DNA from: Psychrobacter luti
Lineage (GTDB): Bacteria > Pseudomonadota > Gammaproteobacteria > Pseudomonadales > Moraxellaceae
Length of the DNA stretch: 64,000 bases
Direction: 5' to 3'
NCBI RefSeq assembly: GCF_014192115.1
Contig: NZ_JACHXL010000003.1
Coordinates: 310,001 to 374,000 of the forward strand
Part shown: positions 17,632 through 28,145 of the stretch, piece by piece
How the letters are laid out: each line of letters starts with the position of its first letter
Position numbering within the stretch: the stretch's first letter is position 1
Program-made: the position numbers and the translations under genes
The notes under the pieces: model-generated
The model's database searches: none
What the model saw: only the letters and a program-made list of their open reading frames with translations
What the model was told of the DNA's origin: nothing

Positions 17632-18201
17632 ATGGACTTTACGAGCTACTGGCAATACAGCGATATGGTGACCAGAACCTTATTTTTCTTGCTCCTTACC
17701 TTATCTATCGTCTCTTGGGTGACCGGTATCATTCGCATACTGCAAAGCCGCAAAATGGCTGCTAGTGTCGCCGATGATTTGAGTGCACAGATTCATAGTA
17801 AGCAAGCAAGCTTGATTGATACGGATGGCGCGACACGGCGTTTGGTGATTGAGCAAACCTTACTTAAACATATCGGTCGCTACCGTTTTGCCAGTGAGCG
17901 CGGTCTACCTATCCTTGGTACAACGGCAGCAATTGCGCCATTTATCGGATTGTTTGGCACGGTATGGGGTATTTTTCATGCGCTGCATAATATTGGCACG
18001 AGCGGTCAAGCAGGACTAGGGCAAGTAGCAGGGCCAGTTGGTGAAGCCCTTATTATGACGGGTTTGGGTATCGCCGTTGCGATTCCAGCCGTGGTGTTTT
18101 ATAACCTTGCAGTGCGTATCAATCGCCGCGTGATGTACCATGCCAATGATAGAGCGCATGATTTATTGGCACAATCAACCAAAAGTATAAGCTCTGAGTA
18201 A
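17632..18201 (+). CDS. exbB: ExbB, MotA/TolQ/ExbB proton-channel protein
   Basis: A three-helix inner-membrane subunit of the Ton motor. The start at 17632 is chosen because AAGGAG lies eight bases before it; an upstream ATG at 17605 would put that ribosome site inside the gene. Membrane helices are LFFLLLTLSIVSWVTGII, then GTTAAIAPFIGLFGTVWGIF and GEALIMTGLGIAVAIPAVVF, the latter two with the proton-path Thr/Gly pattern. It follows tonB by 111 bases and is 189 residues long. Confidence 0.93.
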   Translation: MDFTSYWQYSDMVTRTLFFLLLTLSIVSWVTGIIRILQSRKMAASVADDLSAQIHSKQASLIDTDGATRRLVIEQTLLKHIGRYRFASERGLPILGTTAAIAPFIGLFGTVWGIFHALHNIGTSGQAGLGQVAGPVGEALIMTGLGIAVAIPAVVFYNLAVRINRRVMYHANDRAHDLLAQSTKSISSE

Positions 18202-18391
18202 CCAACCGCTCAATTATCTGAACCTTGTCGTAAGTCAGCACCATCGCAGCTGTCATGATTGTTTAACAAAGAAGCGCTAAGCTAAAGCAGTTTCAAAAAG
18301 TAATTTAAAAAACCAATTTTAAAAAAGTAATGCGAAAATCAGCTAAAAGCACGAGCGGCAAAGACGCTAATTAACGGTATTGAGAATAATT

Positions 18392-18793
18392 ATGGCATTT
18401 CAACTGGGTGATGATGACGTTCAAAGCATGAATGAGATGAACCTTATTCCGCTTATCGATATCATGCTGGTATTGATGATTATCTTTTTATTGACGGCGA
18501 CGGTTCTAAACCCAACCGTACCCTTAGATTTACCAAAGACCAGTGCCGAGCTAAACCAAGCGCCGCCAGAAGCCATTCAAATTAGCATCGATAAAGATGC
18601 AGGTTTATTTTGGGACGATGAGCCAATCAGTATGGAAGCGTTAGCGGCGCGTCTGCAAGCGCAGTCGACGAGCGGTAAGGATCCGTCTATCCAGCTGCGC
18701 GCTGATAAAGAAGGTAAGTATGATACCGTGGCGCAAGTATTGGCGGCTGCCAGTCAAGCGGGACTAAGTAAGATTGCATTTGTTAACGAGTAA
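18392..18793 (+). CDS. exbD: ExbD/TolR biopolymer transport protein
   Basis: A 133-residue protein with a single N-terminal membrane helix. The conserved Asp that carries protons is in MNLIPLIDIMLVLMIIFLLT, and the periplasmic domain has VPLDLPKTSAE and IQLRADKEGKYDTVAQVLAA. I choose ATG 18392 over an in-frame TTG at 18380 because homology begins with AFQLGDDD. The 190-base gap after exbB shows no clear terminator. It works with ExbB and TonB. Confidence 0.93.
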   Translation: MAFQLGDDDVQSMNEMNLIPLIDIMLVLMIIFLLTATVLNPTVPLDLPKTSAELNQAPPEAIQISIDKDAGLFWDDEPISMEALAARLQAQSTSGKDPSIQLRADKEGKYDTVAQVLAAASQAGLSKIAFVNE

Positions 18794-18956
18794 GGTTTAA
18801 ACGAGTAATGTTCAAAAATAAATGTGCTATGAAAAACAGCCTTTAGAAGAACGGTTTCTAGAAAAACAGACTACCCAAATAAACTAGTAGGCTTATTAAT
18901 AAAAAAACAACCAAGACAATAACAAGAATAATTAAAATAATAACTTTTTTCTCCGG

Positions 18957-18996
18957 CCTCGCTTGGGCAACCTTGCGAGGTTATCTTTTTTTTAGC
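18957..18996 (+). terminator. Probable terminator after exbD
   Basis: CCTCGC and GCGAGG arms around a 12-base loop are followed by an interrupted T-rich run. Confidence 0.55.
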
Positions 18997-19014
18997 TGTC
19001 TTTGAGCTAAGCGA

Positions 19015-19488
19015 TTACCAGCCATAGCCAAATGGGCGATAACCATAACCTAAGCGTCCAGAGCCATAACCAAACGGATAAGGCGAGCGCAGATAATCAA
19101 GGTCACGCTGACGGATATAATAGTAGCGCCCTTGGGAGTAAGCTTCCTCGAGCTTTTCGATGCCTTCGAGCGGACAAACAGGCTGCCAATCATAACCTTC
19201 GCGCCCAAGTTTATAGGCATTGAGCTCAGTACAGTAATTTTTCAGCCCTTGCTGACGACCTTGCTCCCACAACACGCGGTTTGAGGTTGCGCCAATGACA
19301 CTTGCGCATTGATTGGTATAATGCCCAAAGTAAGCACCTGAGCGCCCACGGATACCATCAGCATAGCCGACTTCTTGCCAATTGCTGCTTTGGCATTGTT
19401 CGGGCGTTAGGCTTTGGGTCGTTGCACAGCCGGATAAAGTAAACAAGGCTGCACCCATTAGCAAGATAGCAAGACGAGGTTTACGCAT
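19015..19488 (-). CDS. DUF2799-type lipoprotein
   Basis: A secreted lipoprotein of about 157 residues. I take the start at 19488 because the signal peptide begins there (MRKPRLAILLMGAALFTLSG-Cys); an upstream ATG at 19554 would add 22 hydrophilic residues. The mature part has the DUF2799 spacing of aromatic, Gly and Cys residues (NWQEVGYADGIRGRSGAYFG, WEQGRQQGLKNYC, GREGYDWQPVC). The C-terminus is rich in Tyr, Gly, Phe and Pro. Function is unknown; it stands alone between exbD and a divergent hypothetical gene. Confidence 0.8.
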   Translation of the reverse strand: MRKPRLAILLMGAALFTLSGCATTQSLTPEQCQSSNWQEVGYADGIRGRSGAYFGHYTNQCASVIGATSNRVLWEQGRQQGLKNYCTELNAYKLGREGYDWQPVCPLEGIEKLEEAYSQGRYYYIRQRDLDYLRSPYPFGYGSGRLGYGYRPFGYGW

Positions 19489-19554
19489 GATTTTACCGGT
19501 ACATTTACTGACTTGCGAGGCGGTCGATGAGTTTCGCTTAAGATGATAATTCAT

Positions 19555-19909
19555 AATAAACCTGCGCGTGTTTAAAATAATGGTTTATCATAGCACTTTT
19601 TTATGCGCCCAACTTTTTGCATCTTGTTATCGAATCAGTAGCTTTCTGTACTAAGTATTTGATATGCCAATATAAATAATAAAGCGTTGCTAAGTGTCAG
19701 GTTTGCTCAGCGTTTCGCTACTTATAAACGATAGCATTTAAGGGCGCTTGATTTTTAATGGTTTGCGCTCATTATAAGCACGTAGATATTAGGTATTAAC
19801 TAGCAGCCGTTTGTATTTAAGCTTTTTATATAAATAACCACGCTTATAGGTTATTAGCCCTATTTTAATTTATAGCATTACTTCATTTAAGCTAAAAGGT
19901 CAGACTGTT
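19555..19909. other. Gene-free 355-base divergent region
   Basis: AT-rich spacer between the DUF2799 lipoprotein (minus) and a hypothetical gene (plus). It presumably holds their promoters. I see no repeat or regulator site that stands out. Confidence 0.4.
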
Positions 19910-20506
19910 ATGGGAATGTGGATTGCGATCGCCATTGTACTATTTGTATTAGGGAGTATGATGGCGCTCAAACCTAGCGGAATCGACCAGCGTTTGGATA
20001 AGCTGCGTATGACTGCGCGTCGTTTACAGCTCAATCCCAAATTGGTGACTTGCCCAGATTGGGTAAAGGGCAAAGACAATGAGTATGGTCGCGGGATGCT
20101 AGGACAATACTGCCTAGTGCTAGACGATATGCAGCTGCCGCATACTCGCTATCAAGTGATTGATGGACAATGGCGACCAGATAGCAGTTTTGTTGATACG
20201 TCCACAGAAGATACCAAACTGACTATTCCGAGTGCCATTCGTTCCAGCCAAAACAATACCAAAACGGATGTCAAAAAGACCAATTTTAGTCTGGATAAGA
20301 TGCCACTCGATTTGCCCGTTAGTATTGAACCATTTGTCAAAGGTCTATTAACCAAGGCCAATAGTATCGTTATTTATTGGGAAGATATCGCTTATGTGCG
20401 TCCATCGACCAATCCTGCTTATCAGCAAAAATTGATTGAGGCTGACTTGCTGGCACTGAAAGAAAACCTTGAGAGATGGGCATTACAGATGCAAAAGCAG
20501 CTATAA
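19910..20506 (+). CDS. Conserved hypothetical membrane-anchored protein
   Basis: A 198-residue protein with one N-terminal hydrophobic helix (MGMWIAIAIVLFVLGSMMAL) and a soluble part that would be cytoplasmic or periplasmic. The middle contains a CPDW...YC pair and a variable Asn/Thr/Lys stretch; the C-terminus is helical (EADLLALKENLERWALQMQK). AAAGG lies upstream. It is followed by topA on the same strand. I do not recognise the family. Confidence 0.65.
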   Translation: MGMWIAIAIVLFVLGSMMALKPSGIDQRLDKLRMTARRLQLNPKLVTCPDWVKGKDNEYGRGMLGQYCLVLDDMQLPHTRYQVIDGQWRPDSSFVDTSTEDTKLTIPSAIRSSQNNTKTDVKKTNFSLDKMPLDLPVSIEPFVKGLLTKANSIVIYWEDIAYVRPSTNPAYQQKLIEADLLALKENLERWALQMQKQL

Positions 20507-20773
20507 AAATCGCGATGAGCTAGCAAATGAATTTTTCGTCTCCATTAAGAGGCAATATGCAAGTCCTTTTGGCAAACTCTCAGTCATTTTAAGTTGACAG
20601 CTTAACGCTTAGCAGTGTAACGTCTTTATAACTGTATCTATGCGTTATGGTTATTGTTTGTTTTATAACCGTTTTTATCGGCAGCCCTTACTACAATAAT
20701 TCGCTGAGCCATTATAACTAACTATTATAAATTGCCATGCTGCTGAATTTATCCTTATTTCAATTTACTTATT

Positions 20774-23455
20774 ATGGTGTCGTCACTTATGGCAAAACCC
20801 GCAACCAAAAAAAGTCCAGCTGCGGCTGCTGACAAAACTAAAGACAGTCCAAAGGGCAAGTCTTTGGTGATCGTAGAATCACCCGCCAAGGCAAAAACTA
20901 TCAATAAATACTTGGGCGATGACTTTATCGTACGCTCAAGTATTGGTCATGTCCGTGATTTGCCAGTGGGCGCGAGCAAAAGCGCGAAGAAGCCAGCGGC
21001 GAGCAAAAAAGATGACAGCCTGAGCAAAGAAGAAAAAACCCAGCAAGCATTGGTACGGCGCATGGGCGTTGACCCAGAACATAACTGGGCGGCAGTCTAT
21101 GAGGTATTGCCTAACAAGACCAAGGTCATCAAAGAGCTTAAAGCCTTAGCTAAAGATGCTGACAAAATCTATCTCGCAACGGATATGGATAGAGAAGGGG
21201 AAGCGATTGCTTGGCATCTAAAAGAAGTCATCGGCGGCGCAGACAGTAAGTATGAGCGCGTGGTCTTTAATGAGATTACCAAATCTGCCATTCAAAATGC
21301 CTTTAAGCAACCATCCAAACTTGATATTGACCGTGTGAACGCCCAACAAGCGCGGCGCTTTTTAGACCGCGTCGTTGGCTTTATGGTATCGCCACTACTT
21401 TGGCAAAAGGTTGCTCGCGGACTGTCAGCAGGTCGTGTCCAGTCAGTTGCCATGCGTTTGGTGGTGGAAAGAGAACATGAGATACGCGCCTTTATTCCAG
21501 AAGAATACTGGCAGATTCATGCTGATACTCACGTCGCTAGCAGTAAAAAAGATGCTGAGCAAATTGCCATTCGTCTAGAAGCGACCAAGCAAGGTGGCAA
21601 AACGCTAAAGCTTGTCAATAAAGAACAGACCGATAAAGTCTTAGCAGTGCTTAACTCAAGCGACTTTATCGTTAAAGAACGCGAAGAGAAGCCAACGCAA
21701 TCACGTCCAAGTGCGCCGTTTATCACCTCGACGTTGCAACAAGCCGCCAGTACGCGCTTGGGTTTTTCGGTTAAGAAAACCATGATTTTGGCGCAGCGTT
21801 TATACGAAGCCGGTCATATTACTTATATGCGTACCGACTCGACTTTCTTGTCTGGTGATGCATTAGCTGCCGTACGTGGTTATATCGAAGACAGCTATGG
21901 CGCAAAATATGTGCCAGAAAAGCCAAACTTCTATGGCAATAAACAAGGCGCACAAGAGGCGCATGAGGCGATTCGTCCGTCTAACGTCAATATGAAATCA
22001 ACCCAGCTAAAAGGTGTTGAGCGTGATGCCATTCGTTTATATGAGCTGATTTGGCGTCAGTTTGTTGCCTGTCAGATGCTGCCAGCAAAATACTTGTCAG
22101 TGAATCTATTTGTTGCTGCCAATGATGTTGAGCTAAAAGCGCGTGGTCGTACGTTAGTGTTTGATGGCTTTACTAAAGTCATGCCACCAGCGAAGACCGA
22201 CGATACTTTATTGCCAGATGTCAAAAAAGGCGATAAATTAACACTAGATAAGCTCGATCCTAGCCAACACTTTACCAAGCCGCCACCGCGCTACACTGAG
22301 GCAAGCTTGGTCAAAGAGCTTGAGAAGAAAGGCATTGGTCGTCCATCGACCTACGCTTCTATCATTTCGACCATTCAAGATCGCGGTTATGTAAAGCTTG
22401 AAAATAAGCGTTTATTTGCCGAAAAAATGGGTGATATCGTTACTGATAGACTGACCGCCAGTTTCCCAGATTTGATGGATTATACCTTTACCGCTGCATT
22501 AGAAGACAAGCTTGACCATGTTGCTGAGGGCGATACGGATTGGAAAGATGTCCTCGATAACTTTTATGGCGACTTTAAAAAGACTCTAGATCGTGCCAAA
22601 GAAAAAGATGGCATGCGTCCGAATGATCCAACTGATGTGCCAGATGTACATTGTGATATTTGTGATCGTCCGATGCAACTGCGTACGGGTTCAACAGGTG
22701 TATTCTTAGGTTGTACTGGATATAACTTACCGCCAAAAGAGCGCTGTAAAGGCACTAAGAACTTAATGCCGGTCGAAGCGTTTGCCAATCTTGATGATGC
22801 TGAAGGCGATGACGAAGCGGCTGAAGTTAAAGATTTGATGGAGAAAAAACGCTGCCCGAAATGCGGTACGGCCATGAATGGCTATATCGTCGACGGTGGT
22901 CTCAAGCTCCATATCTGTGGTAATAATCCTGATTGCGACGGTTATATCTTAGAAGAAGGTAAGTTTGAAGTACCGGGTTCAGACGCTCCAACCATCGACT
23001 GTAATAAATGTGATGGGCAGATGGAGCTAAAGACCGGACGTTTTGGTCCTTACTTTGCTTGTCAGAAATGTGACAATACCCGTAAAGTACTGAAAACCGG
23101 CGAAGCTGCACCACCGCGTATGGATCCTATTCATCTGCCAGAGCTAAAATCAACCAAGCACGATGATTATTTTATCTTACGTGAAGGCGCGGCTGGAATG
23201 TTCTTAGCAGCATCTAAGTTCCCGAAAGTACGCGAAACACGTCCGCCAAAGCTTGCTGAGCTACGCGAAATCAAAGATAAGATGGAAGACAAGTTCCAGT
23301 ATCTTTTTGAAGGACCAGATGAAGACCCAGATGGCAATGCAACCATTCTACGTTGGTCGCGTAAGAAAAAAGAGCAGTATATCGGCTCTGAGAAAAACGG
23401 CAAAGCCACGCGTTGGGGTGTGTATTGGCGTAATGGTGAATGGGTAGAAGAGTAA
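20774..23455 (+). CDS. topA: DNA topoisomerase I
   Basis: A type IA topoisomerase of 893 residues that relaxes negative supercoils. The Toprim domain starts at [20 protein letters not shown], with the acidic triad in [15 protein letters not shown]. The active Tyr is in YMRTDST. The C-terminus has three Cys4-type zinc modules (CDICD...C, CPKCG...C, CNKCD...CQKC) and a basic [14 protein letters not shown] tail. A 30-residue Lys/Ala-rich lead precedes the fold. The start is ambiguous between ATG 20774 and ATG 20789. A strong bidirectional terminator follows. Confidence 0.96.
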   Translation: MVSSLMAKPATKKSPAAAADKTKDSPKGKSLVIVESPAKAKTINKYLGDDFIVRSSIGHVRDLPVGASKSAKKPAASKKDDSLSKEEKTQQALVRRMGVDPEHNWAAVYEVLPNKTKVIKELKALAKDADKIYLATDMDREGEAIAWHLKEVIGGADSKYERVVFNEITKSAIQNAFKQPSKLDIDRVNAQQARRFLDRVVGFMVSPLLWQKVARGLSAGRVQSVAMRLVVEREHEIRAFIPEEYWQIHADTHVASSKKDAEQIAIRLEATKQGGKTLKLVNKEQTDKVLAVLNSSDFIVKEREEKPTQSRPSAPFITSTLQQAASTRLGFSVKKTMILAQRLYEAGHITYMRTDSTFLSGDALAAVRGYIEDSYGAKYVPEKPNFYGNKQGAQEAHEAIRPSNVNMKSTQLKGVERDAIRLYELIWRQFVACQMLPAKYLSVNLFVAANDVELKARGRTLVFDGFTKVMPPAKTDDTLLPDVKKGDKLTLDKLDPSQHFTKPPPRYTEASLVKELEKKGIGRPSTYASIISTIQDRGYVKLENKRLFAEKMGDIVTDRLTASFPDLMDYTFTAALEDKLDHVAEGDTDWKDVLDNFYGDFKKTLDRAKEKDGMRPNDPTDVPDVHCDICDRPMQLRTGSTGVFLGCTGYNLPPKERCKGTKNLMPVEAFANLDDAEGDDEAAEVKDLMEKKRCPKCGTAMNGYIVDGGLKLHICGNNPDCDGYILEEGKFEVPGSDAPTIDCNKCDGQMELKTGRFGPYFACQKCDNTRKVLKTGEAAPPRMDPIHLPELKSTKHDDYFILREGAAGMFLAASKFPKVRETRPPKLAELREIKDKMEDKFQYLFEGPDEDPDGNATILRWSRKKKEQYIGSEKNGKATRWGVYWRNGEWVEE

Positions 23456-23491
23456 GCCTCTTTAACCACTTTATCTCTAAGCCATATCTTT

Positions 23492-23540
23492 AAACCATAA
23501 AAAAACCTCTTAGATAATCTAAGAGGTTTTTTTATGGTTT
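23492..23540. terminator. Bidirectional terminator between topA and sodC
   Basis: A long perfect stem (AAACCATAAAAAAACCTCTT and its complement) around a short loop, with A-run and T-run on both sides, serves the two convergent genes. Confidence 0.95.
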
Positions 23541-23594
23541 AAAGTTTAATGATACTAACAGTATTAAGCTTTAAAAGTTATTGGCTAAATACGA

Positions 23595-24152
23595 TTAGTT
23601 CTTTTCGATGATACCGCAAGCAACGCGATCGCCTGCATTACCAGCTGGCTGGCTAGTATAGTCGTCAACTCCGCTGTGTACGATAAATGCTAAGCGGTTA
23701 ACACTATATTTCCCGGCATCAGCAGCGGAGATTTTCTTATTTACAAAGTTGATAGTAGCAACACCATCAGCATTGGCGGTTAAGTTCGGCAAATCGCCCG
23801 CATGACCATTCATATCATCAGGGTTAGAGTGCGGTTTATTATCTGGATTAAAATGACCACCTGCCGCTTTACCCATATCAGCACAGCTACCGGTTTCATG
23901 GATGTGTAGTGATACCGTTTTACCTGGTTGCAGGTTCATAAGCTTACCGTAGACTTGTACACCGCCATCAACTGGACGTAGAAATACTTGACCCACTTCA
24001 TTCTTATTACCAGCGACTGCATTGATCGTAGATTTTAGCGCAGGTTGGCTCAGTGGATTACCGGTTTGCATTTGACCTTCGACGGTTTGGCAACCTGTCA
24101 TTACTAACGCTGAACCACATAATAGGGCACTTGCAAGCATCGTCTTATTCAT
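23595..24152 (-). CDS. sodC: Cu/Zn superoxide dismutase, lipoprotein form
   Basis: Dismutes superoxide in the periplasm. The start is ATG 24152, eight bases after GGAG; an ATG at 24164 would include that site. The signal peptide ends at lipobox VMTG-Cys, so it is probably membrane-tethered. Metal ligands are visible: His-x-His in SLHIHETGSC, His in GGHFNPDNKPHS, His in NGHAGDLPN. The disulfide partners are in GSCAD and RVACGIIEKN. Length 185 residues is normal. Confidence 0.95.
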   Translation of the reverse strand: MNKTMLASALLCGSALVMTGCQTVEGQMQTGNPLSQPALKSTINAVAGNKNEVGQVFLRPVDGGVQVYGKLMNLQPGKTVSLHIHETGSCADMGKAAGGHFNPDNKPHSNPDDMNGHAGDLPNLTANADGVATINFVNKKISAADAGKYSVNRLAFIVHSGVDDYTSQPAGNAGDRVACGIIEKN

Positions 24153-24323
24153 TATTATCTCCATTTATGTTTGATCGTTATGATGAGTTTCTATAGTTTT
24201 AGTTAAGATATTCAAATATTGCCTAATACCGCAACCAGTATAGCCAAGCGTTAGATATAGTTATTCATCAAATGCGCAACAATCGGTTAATAAATGTAAG
24301 TATCGTATGGGTTTGCAAATGGT

Positions 24324-25391
24324 TTATGGTGTTTTCTTTGCTTCGTTTTGCCAAATAAGCGTTTCGCCTGATTCTAACTTTTGAGTAAGGAGATAGCTGG
24401 ATTTAGAATTATCAGAAGGATTAGATATCCTCTGATTATCAAGATTGTTCAGTGTTAACTGACTAGAGCTATAAAGCATTAGGCGGCTAAGGCTTGATTC
24501 AATATCATCAATGTCATCACCACACCCTACCATCGTTGAAGGGTTGCCACCAATTAGCAACGTTTGATTAGTAGATAAAGCATAAGACCCACCAGCCCCA
24601 TTGCATCCGACAGAAAATCCAACACCTTGGCTAAAACTACTTTGCTGAGGATTGCTATAATCATGTGAACCAAGTCTGTAGTTTGCAGTAATAGGTACAT
24701 CTGGACGATTAAATTTATTAATAGTTTTATTAGTATCGTCAGTTGCACTAATAAGACGCCATTGGTATTGCTCTAATAGTTCATTGGTAAGCGGTATGCC
24801 CGCCACAGGATATTCAGGCTTGGGCGTACCCGAAAAAATCAGTGTTTTTCCTTTATTGGTTTTTAGAGCCAGCTGTTTTAATGTCTTGTTAGAACTCTGT
24901 GCAGAGTTTGGTAGTACTGGATCAAATCTGAAATCTGTATCTGAATAGGGTATAAAAACACCATTTACGACATTTCCTGTTTTGTTTTTGATTGTGTTTT
25001 TATTACTCAAATTTTCGATAATTGAATGGTTTACTGTGGTGCAGTTATCAGATAGTTCTCTGACATTGATTTGCCAGTAAAGGTACGGTAATGGTAACCA
25101 CATATCAAAAGAAACTTGGTTAAGCTGACAGCCTTCTGTAAATGTTAAAAGGCTTGGATGTACCTCCATTATCAAAGGCAGCTTTTGGTTAAAAGGCTTA
25201 ATTCGACCATTATCATCGCTGACATGGGTTAATTGCCACTCATATTTTGTGGTGGTTTGAAACAGTCTGGATTCGAGCGTGGTCGCTGACCAGTTTTTAT
25301 CATCGATAACGGTACTGGTTTGGCAGCCTAATAAAGCGAGGGGTAGTAATGTGCTTATTACAACTAGAGGCACCCTTAAATGTTTTAACAT
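24324..25391 (-). CDS. META/HslJ-domain lipoprotein, probably two META-like repeats
   Basis: A 355-residue lipoprotein (lipobox LLG-Cys at about residue 23). The C-terminal half is a META domain as in HslJ: YQWRLISATDDTN, FSVGCNGAGGSYAL, STMVGCGDDIDDIESSLSRL and LTQKLESGETLIW. The N-terminal half starts with a similar YEWQLTHVSDDNG and LTFTEGCQLNQVSF pattern, which suggests a diverged second copy. HslJ-type proteins are linked to envelope stress and novobiocin tolerance; the role here is unknown. It lies between sodC and lon on the same strand but is not clearly co-transcribed with either. Confidence 0.8.
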   Translation of the reverse strand: MLKHLRVPLVVISTLLPLALLGCQTSTVIDDKNWSATTLESRLFQTTTKYEWQLTHVSDDNGRIKPFNQKLPLIMEVHPSLLTFTEGCQLNQVSFDMWLPLPYLYWQINVRELSDNCTTVNHSIIENLSNKNTIKNKTGNVVNGVFIPYSDTDFRFDPVLPNSAQSSNKTLKQLALKTNKGKTLIFSGTPKPEYPVAGIPLTNELLEQYQWRLISATDDTNKTINKFNRPDVPITANYRLGSHDYSNPQQSSFSQGVGFSVGCNGAGGSYALSTNQTLLIGGNPSTMVGCGDDIDDIESSLSRLMLYSSSQLTLNNLDNQRISNPSDNSKSSYLLTQKLESGETLIWQNEAKKTP

Positions 25392-25466
25392 TGTACTTTC
25401 CTAATTAATAAACCTTTGTCTAAAATATAGCACAAGGTCTTAACCAAATTATTTTTTATTATTGCC

Positions 25467-25503
25467 AAAAAAAGCCGCCCATCATGACGATGAGCGGCTT
25501 TTT
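25467..25503 (-). terminator. Terminator after lon
   Basis: AAAAAGCCGC and GCGGCTTTTT arms with a partly paired loop (ATCATGACGATG). On the minus strand the T-run follows the stem, 24 bases after the lon stop. Confidence 0.9.
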
Positions 25504-25526
25504 GATTTATAAGATTGAATGAATAA

Positions 25527-28145
25527 TTAATTGTGTAATGCTTTACCTGAGGTTTTATCAACCGTCACTTTAGTAGGCTTAAGCGGCACTGGCATACTGA
25601 CCAAGGCAACTTTTAATATCTCATCAATCGTTGCCACTGGCTGAATAGTCAGACCGGCTTTGACGTTATCAGGGATATCGGCCAAGTCACGCTCGTTGGT
25701 CGCTGGAATCAACACATGCTTGATACCACCGCGATGCGCAGCAAGTAACTTCTCTTTTAGACCACCGATGCGCAGGATTTTACCGCGCAAGGTAATCTCG
25801 CCTGTCATCGCAATATCTGGACGAATGGCAATGCCAGTTAAGGCCGAGACCAGCGCTGTGGTTAGCGCACCACCAGCAGATGGACCATCTTTCGGGGTTG
25901 CGCCTTCTGGCATATGTACGTGGACGTCAGTGGTTTTAAAGGTCTCGTAATCAATGCCTAAGCTATCACCACGAGCACGTACCACGCTCATGGCAGCGCG
26001 AATCGACTCTTTCATCACATCGCCGAGTGAACCGGTAAAGCTCAGCTCGCCTTTACCTTTCATCGCCACGGCTTCGATGGTTAATAGCTCGCCACCGACT
26101 TGTGTCCAAGCAAGCCCCGTAATACGACCAATCTCAGGCTCTTCTTCCGCCAGACCATAGTCATACTGATGCACACCTAGATAGTCATCGATATTCTTGT
26201 CATCGACCACGATTAGCTGACGTTCTGCTTTTTTCGGAGCACGTGCGCCATGACTTTCGACCGAACCACGAACCACTTTACGGCAGATTTTATTGACTTC
26301 ACGCTCAAGGTTACGCACACCGGCTTCACGCGTATAGCTACGTACGATGCTATGTAATGCCGCTTCAACAATCTCAATTTCGCCTTCTTTGAGACCATTA
26401 TTTTTAATCGCTTTTGGCACAAGATACTTCTGCGCAATATTGACCTTTTCTTCTTCGGTATAACCCGGTAGACGAATGACTTCCATGCGGTCAAGCAGGG
26501 CAGGCGGGATATCCATGCTGTTGGCAGTACAGATAAACATCACTTGCGATAAATCTAAGTCCATATCGAGATAATGGTCGTTAAAGGTATCGTTCTGTGA
26601 TGGATCTAGCACTTCAAGCAAGGCTGACGCTGGATCGCCACGGAAGTCTTGCGCCATCTTATCGATTTCATCTAATAAGAACAGCGGGTTTTTAACTTCG
26701 ACTTTCGCCAATGACTGCACAATTTTACCCGGCATCGCACCGATATAAGTACGGCGATGACCACGGATTTCCGCTTCATCACGGACGCCGCCAAGCGCCA
26801 TACGCACAAATTTACGACCGGTTGCACGCGCAATCGATTCACCCAACGAGGTTTTACCAACACCAGGAGGACCGACTAAGCAAAGAATCGGACCGCGCAG
26901 TTTTTTCACGCGTGATTGTACAGCGAGATATTCTAAAATGCGGTCTTTTACATCTTGCAAGCCGTAATGGTCTTCGTCTAAGACGGTTTTGGCTTTATCT
27001 AAATTAATCGAAACTTTGGTCGTCGCATTCCACGGCGTGTCCAAAATCCACTCAATATAGTTGCGTACCACTGACGATTCACTCGATGCAGGTGGCATCA
27101 TTTTGAGTTTTTTCAGCTCTTGCTCGGCTTTTTTGCGGACATCTTCTGGCAAGTTAGCATCTTCTAGACGCTGCTCAAGCTCAGCCACATCGTCTTCACC
27201 ATCGAACGCACCGTCATTCATATCTGACAGCTCATTTTTGATGGCTTTCATCTTCTCGTTTAAGAAGTACTCGCGCTGATTGTCTTCCATTTGCTGACGA
27301 ACCGCATCTTGGATATCTTGCTCGATATTCTGCTCAGCGCTTTGCTTCACTAAGTACTCAGTCAAGGTGTTGATGTGGGTTTTGATATCGTCTTCTTCTA
27401 GAAACGACTGCTTAATATCCAAATCCATCGACACGCGGGTTGAGATGAAATAGACCAATTCAAGCAAATCATCGATGCGTTTTGCCACGCGAGTTAGCTC
27501 ACGCGCATTACGCAAACGTGCGTCGGCATAGCCTTCAAACAACGTGGTTAAGGCTTGAATGGTGTTTTTCTGTTGGCTCTCATCCATACTGACATCGAGG
27601 TCAACACGGTCAAAGCTTGCCATCAATAGCTCGTCATGATTTTCAATGTTATTAACGCGCGCGCGGTATTGACCTTCAATTAGCACTTTGATGCAATTCT
27701 CATCGCTATCATGCGGCATGGTGCTGACAATGCGGCACACAGTTCCGTATTGATACAAGTTATCTTGATCAATATCTTCGGTCAGTGAGTCTTTTTGCGC
27801 CACCACCAATACTTTATTACCATATTCGGCTTGTGCCAATTCAACAGCTTTCACCGATGGCGCACGGCCGACAAATAAGGCAATTTGCATATGCGGATAA
27901 ACAACCACATCGCGCAACGCTAGTAGCGGTAAATAGTTTTCTTCAGCGTCTTTAGCTTTAATGCCTTCAGAATCGCTGCCTTTACTCTCATTGTCTTCGA
28001 CAGTTTCGTTTTTAACCGTTTCAGACGCCGACTCGTTTTCCAACATATCATCAGATGAGGTATTTAGAGCATTATCATCAGAAACGTTAGATGAAACGTC
28101 GACATCGATGTCGATATTGTCTTGGGCAATTTTATGTTCACTCAT
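25527..28145 (-). CDS. lon: ATP-dependent protease Lon
   Basis: A AAA+ serine protease of 872 residues that degrades misfolded and regulatory proteins. ATG 28145 is chosen because GAGGAAG lies just before it; a GTG at 28163 would include that site. An acidic Asp/Ser/Glu-rich lead of about 70 residues precedes the usual start (YLPLLALRDVVVYPHMQIAL). Walker A is GPPGVGKTS; Walker B is FLLLDEIDK; the catalytic Ser is in PKDGPSAGG and Lys in ILRIGGLKEKLLAA. E. coli Lon has 784 residues, so the lead is extra. A heat-shock-like promoter is upstream. Confidence 0.96.
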   Translation of the reverse strand: MSEHKIAQDNIDIDVDVSSNVSDDNALNTSSDDMLENESASETVKNETVEDNESKGSDSEGIKAKDAEENYLPLLALRDVVVYPHMQIALFVGRAPSVKAVELAQAEYGNKVLVVAQKDSLTEDIDQDNLYQYGTVCRIVSTMPHDSDENCIKVLIEGQYRARVNNIENHDELLMASFDRVDLDVSMDESQQKNTIQALTTLFEGYADARLRNARELTRVAKRIDDLLELVYFISTRVSMDLDIKQSFLEEDDIKTHINTLTEYLVKQSAEQNIEQDIQDAVRQQMEDNQREYFLNEKMKAIKNELSDMNDGAFDGEDDVAELEQRLEDANLPEDVRKKAEQELKKLKMMPPASSESSVVRNYIEWILDTPWNATTKVSINLDKAKTVLDEDHYGLQDVKDRILEYLAVQSRVKKLRGPILCLVGPPGVGKTSLGESIARATGRKFVRMALGGVRDEAEIRGHRRTYIGAMPGKIVQSLAKVEVKNPLFLLDEIDKMAQDFRGDPASALLEVLDPSQNDTFNDHYLDMDLDLSQVMFICTANSMDIPPALLDRMEVIRLPGYTEEEKVNIAQKYLVPKAIKNNGLKEGEIEIVEAALHSIVRSYTREAGVRNLEREVNKICRKVVRGSVESHGARAPKKAERQLIVVDDKNIDDYLGVHQYDYGLAEEEPEIGRITGLAWTQVGGELLTIEAVAMKGKGELSFTGSLGDVMKESIRAAMSVVRARGDSLGIDYETFKTTDVHVHMPEGATPKDGPSAGGALTTALVSALTGIAIRPDIAMTGEITLRGKILRIGGLKEKLLAAHRGGIKHVLIPATNERDLADIPDNVKAGLTIQPVATIDEILKVALVSMPVPLKPTKVTVDKTSGKALHN

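Noticed and set aside
22564..22875. Minus-strand ORFs inside topA
   Set aside because: They overlap the zinc-module region of a clearly complete topA.
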